The notes beneath the pieces are model-generated. The model was given only the letters and a program-made list of their open reading frames with translations, did not search any database and was not told where the DNA came from. From Streptomyces antarcticus (GTDB taxonomy: Bacteria; Actinomycetota; Actinomycetes; Streptomycetales; Streptomycetaceae), in contig NZ_JAPNLM010000007.1 of the NCBI RefSeq assembly GCF_026627255.1, positions 1 to 64,000 of the forward strand: 64,000 bases of DNA, written 5' to 3'. Made by a program: the position numbers and the translations under genes. This document shows positions 54,812 through 62,193 of the stretch, in pieces (positions within the stretch are counted from its first letter, which is position 1; every line of letters starts with the position of its first letter).

Positions 54812-56685
54812 TGGCGCCCATCCTCGAGGGTCTCAACCCCGAGAGCTACGACCGGGCCTACAGCGACGGCGAACTGCTGCGCCGCATCCGGCCGTTGTTC
54901 ACCGCCCGCCGCTGGACGGCCGTACTGATCTGCGTGATGGTGCTCGGAACGGCGGCGGCCGGCGTGGCCCTGCCCATCGTGCTGTCGCAGGTCGTCGACA
55001 CCGCCGACTCGGTCGGCGAGAGCCTCGTACCGCTGGTGACGGCCGCCGTCCTCTCCGGCGTCGCCGCCTGGCTGTTCACCTTCGTCCAGCAGCGCGCGGT
55101 CGGCCGGCTCGTCGGCGACGTGGTGCTGGAGATGCGCGACCGCACCTTCCACGCCGTGCTCCGGCAGGACCAGGCGTTCTTCGACACCCACACCACCGGC
55201 TCCGTCGCCAGCCGCGTCACCACCGACACCCAGACCTTCGCCACGCTGCTGACGCTCACCCTGAACGTCGTCGGCCAGATCCTGATGGTCGGGATCATGC
55301 TGCTGGCGCTGTTCGTCATCAACCCCGGACTCGCGGTGGTCACGGGCCTGGTCGCGGCCGTCATCGTCGGCGTCAGCCTCGTCTTCCGCCGCATCTCGCG
55401 CCGCGCCTCGCAGCAGCAGCAGCGCTCCATGGCCGAGATCCACTCCTACGTCCAGGAGACGCTGCGCGGCATCGCCGTCGCCCGCAACTTCCGCCGCGAG
55501 ACGTCGACGTACGACGGACTCGTCGAGGTCAACCGGCAGTGGTTCCGCGCCACCCTGCGCATGAACCGCCTCTTCAGCGGCATCTTCCCGCTGCTGCTCA
55601 CCCTCACCGGCCTCGGTACGGTCGCCGTGGCCTGGCTCGGCGGCCGCAACGCCGCCGCGGGCGGGCTCAGCGCGGGGGAGTGGGCGCTGTTCTTCGAGGC
55701 GCTGACCATGTTCTGGTTCCCGCTCACCGCCATCGCCTCGTACTGGAGCCAGTTCCAGCAGGGGCTCGCCGCGGCCGAGCGCATCTTCGCGCTGACGGAC
55801 CGCACCCCCGGCGTCGTCCAGAACGACGAGCAGCCGGTGCCGCACCTGGAGGGCCGGATCGAGTTCGAGGGCGTGACCTTCGGCTACGGCGACGGCGACC
55901 CGGTGCTCAAGGACTGCGACCTGGTCATCGAGCGCGGCGAAACGGTCGCCCTGGTGGGCCACACCGGCGCCGGCAAGTCCAGCGTCGTCCGGCTGATCGG
56001 GCGGGCCTACGAGTTCCAGGGCGGCCGGATCCTGGTGGACGGCCGCGACCTGCGGGACCTCGACCTCGCCCAGTACCGCGCGCACCTCGGGGTCGTCGCC
56101 CAGACGCCGTACCTGTTCTCGGGCACCGTGGGCGGCAACATCGGCCACGGGCGCGAAGGGGCCGGCACGCGGGAGATCGAGGCGGCCGCCCGCTCGGTGG
56201 CCGGCGGCGACTGGGTCGACATGCTGCCCCAGGGCCTCGACACCCCGACGACCGAGGGCGGGCGCAACCTGTCCACGGGGCAGCGCCAGCTGATCGCACT
56301 GGCCCGCCTGGTGCTCCAGGACCCGGCCGTGTTCGTCCTGGACGAGGCGACCGCCAGCGTGGACCCGCTGACCGAGGCCCTGGTCCAGGAGGGCCTCGAC
56401 ACCCTGTCGGCCGACCGGACCACCATCGTCGTGGCCCACCGGCTGCCGACCGTGCGCAAGGCCGACCGGATCGTCGTCCTGGACCACGGCGTGGTCGTGG
56501 AGCAGGGGGACCACGACACGCTGCTCGCGCGGGGCGGGGCCTACACGGCGCTGTACGACGCCTACTTCCGCCACCAGCAGCCCGACTTCGCACCCGGCGC
56601 CGCCGCGGACACGGCTCCCGCCGGGGACACGGCCCCCGCCGGAAAGACGGAACAGCGGGAGGTGCTCGATGCAGCGACGGGCTGA
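54811..56685 (+). CDS. ABC exporter half with complete Walker B
   Basis: The 624-residue protein has six membrane helices and an ATPase domain with Walker A ALVGHTGAGKSSVVRLI, Walker B VFVLDEATASVDPLTE and switch VVAHRLPTVRKADR, all canonical. Its signature reads NLSTGQRQLIAL (Thr for the second Gly). In a heterodimer that signature would face the degenerate site of the previous protein, so both defects fall in one site, as known for TM287/288-type exporters. ATG overlaps the previous stop by one base. The low-complexity Ala/Pro tail is not conserved. Confidence 0.93.
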   Translation: MAPILEGLNPESYDRAYSDGELLRRIRPLFTARRWTAVLICVMVLGTAAAGVALPIVLSQVVDTADSVGESLVPLVTAAVLSGVAAWLFTFVQQRAVGRLVGDVVLEMRDRTFHAVLRQDQAFFDTHTTGSVASRVTTDTQTFATLLTLTLNVVGQILMVGIMLLALFVINPGLAVVTGLVAAVIVGVSLVFRRISRRASQQQQRSMAEIHSYVQETLRGIAVARNFRRETSTYDGLVEVNRQWFRATLRMNRLFSGIFPLLLTLTGLGTVAVAWLGGRNAAAGGLSAGEWALFFEALTMFWFPLTAIASYWSQFQQGLAAAERIFALTDRTPGVVQNDEQPVPHLEGRIEFEGVTFGYGDGDPVLKDCDLVIERGETVALVGHTGAGKSSVVRLIGRAYEFQGGRILVDGRDLRDLDLAQYRAHLGVVAQTPYLFSGTVGGNIGHGREGAGTREIEAAARSVAGGDWVDMLPQGLDTPTTEGGRNLSTGQRQLIALARLVLQDPAVFVLDEATASVDPLTEALVQEGLDTLSADRTTIVVAHRLPTVRKADRIVVLDHGVVVEQGDHDTLLARGGAYTALYDAYFRHQQPDFAPGAAADTAPAGDTAPAGKTEQREVLDAATG

Positions 56686-58273
56686 GCAGGAGCGCGACGA
56701 GCCGTCGCTGTGGTCGCTGATCGACGCCGGGGCGCGGACCCGTCCGGAGCGGCCCGCCCTGCGGGACGCGCGGACCCGGCACACCTTCCGCACCCTGCAC
56801 CGCGCGGTGCTCACCGGCGCGGCCGCACTGGCCCGCGCGGGCGTCCGGCCGGGCTCCACGGTGGTGCTCCTCTTCGAGAACACCGCCGAGTCCGCCGTCG
56901 CCTTCCTGGCCGCTGCCCGGCTGGGCGCCCGGCTCGTCCCGGCCGAGCCGGACTCCACGCCCGCGGCCCTGGCGGACCTGCGGCGACGGCTGGGCGCGGC
57001 CGGGGAGAACGGCCCGCACGGCCCGGTGCTGGTCGGCGCCGGGTCCCGGCTCGCGGCCGTCACCGCGGCCGGGGCGTGGCCCGCAGAGGCGACGGCGGAC
57101 ACCGCCGAAGCCCCCGCGGAGGCCGGCGCCGAAGCCCTTGCGGGGCCCGACGGCGAGGCTCCCGCCGGGCCCGACGGCGCGCTTTCGCCGCCGGCCGGGG
57201 AGGACGGCGGACTGCCGTTCCTGCACCAGTACACCTCCGGGTCGACCGGGGAGCCCAAGGCCGCCGTGCACACCCAGGCCAACCTGGTGCGCGGGGCCCG
57301 CATCTACGCGGACGTCCACGGCTACGGCGAAGAGGACCGGGTGCTGCTCGCGGTACCGCTGCTGCACTCCTTCGGCATGGTGTCCGGCCTGGTCACCTCC
57401 CTGCTCACCGGTGCCTGCCTCACCCTGCTGGGGCGGTTCTCCCCCGGCGCGCTGCTGCGCGAGCTGGCCGACGTACGGGCCACGGTGCTGGTCGCCACCC
57501 CGCTCGCCTACGACCTGCTGGCCCGTTCGGCCGCCGGCAGCCCGGGCTCGACCGGGACGGTCCGGCTCTGCCTGTCCTCCGGATCCGCCCTCGCCGAGGC
57601 CACCGCGGAGCGCTTCCGCACCGTCACCGGCCTGCGGATCCAGCAGGTCTACGGCTCGACCGAGGCCGGGATCATCGCCACCCAGCTCGCGGACGACCCG
57701 GCCGCCGACCGCGGCGTCGGGCACCTCGTCCCCGGCGTGCGGATCAGCCTGGTCGGCGAGGACGGCGAGCCGGTGGCGGCGGGGGAGCCCGGCGCGCTGC
57801 TGGTCCGCACGCCCGCCATGTTCGCGGGCTACCACCAGCGGCCCGAGGCCACCGAGGCGGCGTTCACCGACGGCTGGTACGCCACCGGGGACGTGGCCCG
57901 CACCGACGGCGACGGCCGGCTGCACCTGATCGGCCGCAAGGACTCCTTCATCAACGTCGGCGGCAAGAAGGTCAACCCGGCCGAGGTGGAGGCCGTCGTG
58001 ACCGGACACCCGCTGGTCGCCGAGGCGGCGGTATGGGGCGAGGAACTGCCCGGCGGGGGAGAGCGGGTCCGGGCGACCGTCGTGGCCACCGGACCGCTCG
58101 CGGCGGCCGAGCTGACCGCCTACTGCCGCGAGCGGCTGCTGCCCCACCAGGTGCCCTCGGGCACCGAGTTCGTAGCCGCGCTGCCCCGGACCTCCTCCGG
58201 GAAGATCCGGCGCGCCGCCCTGCGGCACCCACACGACCACCACGGAACACCGGCACGGGGGAACGACCGATGA
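56669..58273 (+). CDS. Stand-alone AMP-dependent acyl/aminoacyl ligase
   Basis: The 534-residue ANL-superfamily enzyme has HQYTSGSTGEPKAAVHTQAN (phosphate loop, about residues 189-208), LLHSFGMVSGLVTSLL, IQQVYGSTEAGIIATQ, WYATGDVARTDGDGRLHLIG, RKDSFINVGGKKVNPAE and the C-terminal Lys in LPRTSSGKIRRAAL. A Gly/Ala-rich insert (about 130-185) precedes the loop. It activates a carboxylic acid and passes it to CoA or to a carrier protein. It could prime the free carrier protein at 38.4 kb or supply an unusual acid. ATG 56669 lies within the last codons of the ABC gene and has gggaggtg upstream. Confidence 0.85.
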   Translation: MQRRAEQERDEPSLWSLIDAGARTRPERPALRDARTRHTFRTLHRAVLTGAAALARAGVRPGSTVVLLFENTAESAVAFLAAARLGARLVPAEPDSTPAALADLRRRLGAAGENGPHGPVLVGAGSRLAAVTAAGAWPAEATADTAEAPAEAGAEALAGPDGEAPAGPDGALSPPAGEDGGLPFLHQYTSGSTGEPKAAVHTQANLVRGARIYADVHGYGEEDRVLLAVPLLHSFGMVSGLVTSLLTGACLTLLGRFSPGALLRELADVRATVLVATPLAYDLLARSAAGSPGSTGTVRLCLSSGSALAEATAERFRTVTGLRIQQVYGSTEAGIIATQLADDPAADRGVGHLVPGVRISLVGEDGEPVAAGEPGALLVRTPAMFAGYHQRPEATEAAFTDGWYATGDVARTDGDGRLHLIGRKDSFINVGGKKVNPAEVEAVVTGHPLVAEAAVWGEELPGGGERVRATVVATGPLAAAELTAYCRERLLPHQVPSGTEFVAALPRTSSGKIRRAALRHPHDHHGTPARGNDR

Positions 58274-61200
58274 ACGGGACACTGGTACGGCTGCTGCGCG
58301 AGCGCGCCGACAAGCAGGGGGCGGACACCGCCTTCCGCTTCCTCGCCGACGACGGGCCGCGAACGGTCACCTACGGGGGGCTGGAGACGGGCGCGCGCGC
58401 CGTGGCCGCCCGCCTCCAGCAGGAGGGCACCGCGGCAGGGGACCGGGTCCTGCTGCTCTACCCGCCCGGCCTCGACTACGTCACGGCGTTCTTCGGCTGC
58501 CTGTACGCCGGAGCGGTCCCCGTCCCGGCGTACCCGCCCAGCTCCCTGAGCACCGTCGGCAAGCTGGCCGCCGTCGCCCTGGACAGCGGCGCCGCCGTCG
58601 CCCTGACCACCGCGGCGATCGTCCCCGTACTGGAGCGGGGAGTCGCCGGCACCCCGCTGGCGGCCCTGCGCGCCGTGGCCACCGACGTGCTGGAACCCGG
58701 CCTCGCCGCCGCGTGGCGGACCCACGACCCCGAGCCCGGCGCCACCGCCTTCCTCCAGTACACCTCCGGGTCGACCGCCGCCCCCAAGGGCGTGGTCGTC
58801 ACCCACGCCAACCTCCTGCACAACATGGACATGATCAGCCGGGCGTTCGGCGTCACCGCCGCCTCGCGCGCCGTCGTCTGGCTGCCGCCCTACCACGACA
58901 TGGGCCTCATCGGCGGCATCCTCACCCCCCTGTACGGCGGCTTCCCGGTCACGCTGATGTCGCCGATGAACTTCCTGCGCCGTCCCCTCCAGTGGCTGCG
59001 GGCCATCTCCGACGAGCGTGCCGATGTCAGCGGCGGACCCAACTTCGCGTACGAGATGTGCGTGCGGGCCGTCACCGACGCCGACCGGGAGGGCCTCGAC
59101 CTCAGCTCCTGGAAGGTCGCCTTCAACGGCGCCGAACCCATCCGGCCCGAGACCCTCGACGCGTTCACCGAGGCGTTCGGGGACTGCGGCTTCCGCCGTA
59201 GCAGCTTCCTGCCCTGCTACGGGCTGGCCGAGGCCACCCTTTTCGTCACCGGCACCGCCGCCCACCAGGAGCCGGCCGTACGCGCCGTCGACCCCGCCGC
59301 GCTCCAGGCCGGCCGCGCCGACGCGCCCGCCCCCGGCGCCCCCGGGCGCACCCTGGTCGGCAGCGGGCGGGCCTTCGCCGGACAGGACGTGCGCGTCGTC
59401 TCCCCCGAGACCCTGCGCACCCTGCCCGACCTGGAGGTCGGCGAGATCTGGGTCCGCGGGGGCAGCGTCACCGCCGGATACTTCGGCAACCCCGGGCAGA
59501 CGGCGGAGGCCTTCGGCGCGGTCCCGGCCGGGGTCGCGGGCGCCGTACCGGCCGAGGTCGCGGGCGCCGTACCGGCCGAGGCCGTCGGAGCCGTCCCGGC
59601 CGAGGAGCGGCCGGACCAGGGATACCTGCGCACCGGCGATCTCGGCTTCCTCGACGACGGCGAGCTGTACGTCACCGGCCGCCGCAAGGACCTGATCATC
59701 ATCCGCGGCCGCAACTTCTACCCCACCGACATCGAGCGGGCGGCCGACCACAGCCACCCCGGCCTGCGCAAGGGCTGCGGAGCGGCCTTCGCGGTCGAGC
59801 ACGACGGTACGCAGGCCCTGGTCCTCGTCCAGGAGGTGGACGGGCGGGCCGTGCGCGGCCTCGACGGGGAGCGGGCCGTCGCCGCGGTCCGCGCCGCCGT
59901 CGCCGAGCAGTGCGAGGTGGCCCTCCACGACGTGGTCCTGGTCAAGCCGGGGAGCATCCCCAAGACCACCAGCGGCAAGATCCAGCGCCGGCTGACCCGC
60001 AAGCGCTACACGGCTGGGGAGTTCGAGCCGCTGTGGGCCGGCGGCTCCGGTCCCGCGGGCGGCGATGCGGCCACCCCCGACGCGGCAGCCTCCGACGCCT
60101 CCGCCCCCGACGCGGCAGCCCCCGACCGGGCCGCCTTCGCCGCGCTGGACCCGGCCGGGCGTACGCGGGCCGTACGCTCGCTGCTGGTCCGCCGCGTCGC
60201 CGGCCTGACCGGCGTCCCGGCCGGATCGGTCGACCTCGACCGGCCGGTGGGCGCCGCGGGCCTCGACTCGCTGGGCGCCGTACGCCTGGCCAACACCGTC
60301 CGGGACGAGCTCGGCGCCATCCTGCCGCTGAGCGAGCTGCTCGGCGGCGCCACCCTCGCCGAAGCGGCGGCCGCCGCCTTCCCCGACGACGCCCCCGAAG
60401 CCCGGCGGGACACCGCCGCGGCCGCCCCGCTCGGGCCGCGGGCCGCGCCGGGCGAGGTCACCCCGGGCCAGCACGCGGTATGGCAGGCCCACCAGGAGGA
60501 CCCCGGCGGCGCCGCCTACACCATCGCGATCCCCTTCCGCCTGCACGGACCGCTCGACGCCGACGCCCTCCGCTCGGCCCTGTCCCGGCTCACCCGTCGC
60601 CACGCGGTGCTGCGCACCACCTACCGGGTCCAGGACGGGCGGCCGGTGCCGGTGACCGCCGACACGGCCGAGGCGGTCCTCAACCGGGCCGACGCCCGGG
60701 ACTGGGACGAGCGCCAGGTCCGCGACCGCCTCACCGAGGCCGCCCACGCGCCCTTCGACCTGGAGCGCGGACCGGTCCTGCGCGCCCTGCTGCTGACCCG
60801 CCCCGAATCCACCCACCTGCTCCTGCTGACCCTGCACCACATCGCCGGAGACCTGTGGTCCGCGGTGCTGCTGACCGACGAACTCGGCCGGCTCTACCGG
60901 GAGGAGGCCGCCGAGGCCGCCGTCCCCGCCGAGGCCCCCGGGACCCCCGAGGCGGATCAGGCGGCCGACCACGGCTACGCCGACCACGTCGCCCACCGGG
61001 CCGCGCTGCTCGCCGGCCCCGCCGGGGACCGGATGCGCGCCTACTGGGAGCAGCGCCTCGCCGGAGCGACCACCGTCCTGGAACTCCCCACGGACGCCCC
61101 CCGCCCCGCGGTGGCCGACCACCGGGCCGGGCGCCGGGCCTTCACCCTCGCCCCCGAGTTCACCGGCCGGCTCAGGGCCTTCGCGGCCGAGCGCGGCGTC

Positions 61201-62193
61201 ACCCTGTACAGCCTGCTGCTCGCGGCCTTCCACATCACCCTCCACCACGCCGGCGGCCAGGACGACGTGATCGTCGGCTCCCCGGCCGCCAACCGCGGCC
61301 GCCGCGCCGACGAGGACGTCATCGGCTACTTCGTCAACCCGCTGCCCGTACGGGCCTCCTTCGCCCCCGGGGACACCCCGGCGACCCTGCTCGGCCGGCT
61401 GCACGCGGACGTCGTGCGCGACCTCGACCACCAGGCGTACCCGCTTCCGCTGGTCCTGGAGCACGTCCGGCCGCGCCGCGCCCCGGGCCGCAACCCGCTC
61501 TTCCAGGCCGCCTTCCTGTTCCAGAAGCCGCACACCGGGCAGGCCTCCGCGCCGTTCGTCCTCGGCGTCGGATCCGACACCGTCGCCTGGGGAGGCCTGG
61601 AGGCCGCCCCGCTGGCCGTGGAGCAGCACACCGCGCCCTACGAGCTGATGCTCACCCTGGTGGACACCGGCGCCGCACTGCACGGCTCGCTGCACCACAG
61701 CACGGACGTGTACGCGGGCGGCACCGCCGAGCGGCTCGCCGCCCACTTCCGCCAGACCCTCGCCGACCTCCTCACCAGCCCCGACACCCCCGTCGCCGAG
61801 CTGTGCCCGCCGGACCTGCTGGCACGGCGGACCGCCGCCGCCGCAGTCGGCACGGCGGCCGCGGACGACGGCCACACGCCGCCCCGCAACGAGACCGAGC
61901 GGATCCTGGCGGCCATCTGGGAGGACATCCTCGACGTCGAACCCGTCGGCGCCCACGACGACTTCTTCGACCTCGGCGGGCACTCCCTCCTCGCCGCCCA
62001 GCTCATCAGCGCCGTGCGCGACGCGTTCGGCGTGGAGGTACCGGTGAGGGCCGTCATGCAGTCCCGGACCCTCGCCGAGAGCGCCGCCTTCGTCGACGCC
62101 CTGGTATGGGCCCGCGAGAGCGCGGCCGCCCAGGACACCACCACCGAGGCCGGCGCCGCCGGCCCGGACGTACGCGAGGAGGGCGAGCTGTGA
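58270..62193 (+). CDS. FAAL-T-C-T lipopeptide initiation protein
   Basis: The 1307-residue protein has a fatty acyl-AMP ligase (about 1-600): LQYTSGSTAAPKGVVVTHAN, WLPPYHDMGLIGGIL, GGPNFAYEMCVRAV, CYGLAEATLFVTG and KTTSGKIQRRLTRKRY. The first carrier is VGAAGLDSLGAVRLAN (Ser about 663), the C domain has LTLHHIAGDLWSAVLL (about 853), and the second carrier is FFDLGGHSLLAAQL (about 1233). No A domain is present, so the second carrier must be loaded in trans. FAALs start lipopeptides by loading a free fatty acid as acyl-AMP onto a carrier; the C domain then acylates the first amino acid. A repeated AVPAEVAG-type stretch (about 418-440) sits in the ligase. Confidence 0.92.
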   Translation: MNGTLVRLLRERADKQGADTAFRFLADDGPRTVTYGGLETGARAVAARLQQEGTAAGDRVLLLYPPGLDYVTAFFGCLYAGAVPVPAYPPSSLSTVGKLAAVALDSGAAVALTTAAIVPVLERGVAGTPLAALRAVATDVLEPGLAAAWRTHDPEPGATAFLQYTSGSTAAPKGVVVTHANLLHNMDMISRAFGVTAASRAVVWLPPYHDMGLIGGILTPLYGGFPVTLMSPMNFLRRPLQWLRAISDERADVSGGPNFAYEMCVRAVTDADREGLDLSSWKVAFNGAEPIRPETLDAFTEAFGDCGFRRSSFLPCYGLAEATLFVTGTAAHQEPAVRAVDPAALQAGRADAPAPGAPGRTLVGSGRAFAGQDVRVVSPETLRTLPDLEVGEIWVRGGSVTAGYFGNPGQTAEAFGAVPAGVAGAVPAEVAGAVPAEAVGAVPAEERPDQGYLRTGDLGFLDDGELYVTGRRKDLIIIRGRNFYPTDIERAADHSHPGLRKGCGAAFAVEHDGTQALVLVQEVDGRAVRGLDGERAVAAVRAAVAEQCEVALHDVVLVKPGSIPKTTSGKIQRRLTRKRYTAGEFEPLWAGGSGPAGGDAATPDAAASDASAPDAAAPDRAAFAALDPAGRTRAVRSLLVRRVAGLTGVPAGSVDLDRPVGAAGLDSLGAVRLANTVRDELGAILPLSELLGGATLAEAAAAAFPDDAPEARRDTAAAAPLGPRAAPGEVTPGQHAVWQAHQEDPGGAAYTIAIPFRLHGPLDADALRSALSRLTRRHAVLRTTYRVQDGRPVPVTADTAEAVLNRADARDWDERQVRDRLTEAAHAPFDLERGPVLRALLLTRPESTHLLLLTLHHIAGDLWSAVLLTDELGRLYREEAAEAAVPAEAPGTPEADQAADHGYADHVAHRAALLAGPAGDRMRAYWEQRLAGATTVLELPTDAPRPAVADHRAGRRAFTLAPEFTGRLRAFAAERGVTLYSLLLAAFHITLHHAGGQDDVIVGSPAANRGRRADEDVIGYFVNPLPVRASFAPGDTPATLLGRLHADVVRDLDHQAYPLPLVLEHVRPRRAPGRNPLFQAAFLFQKPHTGQASAPFVLGVGSDTVAWGGLEAAPLAVEQHTAPYELMLTLVDTGAALHGSLHHSTDVYAGGTAERLAAHFRQTLADLLTSPDTPVAELCPPDLLARRTAAAAVGTAAADDGHTPPRNETERILAAIWEDILDVEPVGAHDDFFDLGGHSLLAAQLISAVRDAFGVEVPVRAVMQSRTLAESAAFVDALVWARESAAAQDTTTEAGAAGPDVREEGEL

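Noticed and set aside
58270..62193. C domain of the FAAL protein as a heterocyclisation domain
   Set aside because: The motif is HHIAGDLWS, a normal condensation motif, not DxxxxDxxS.
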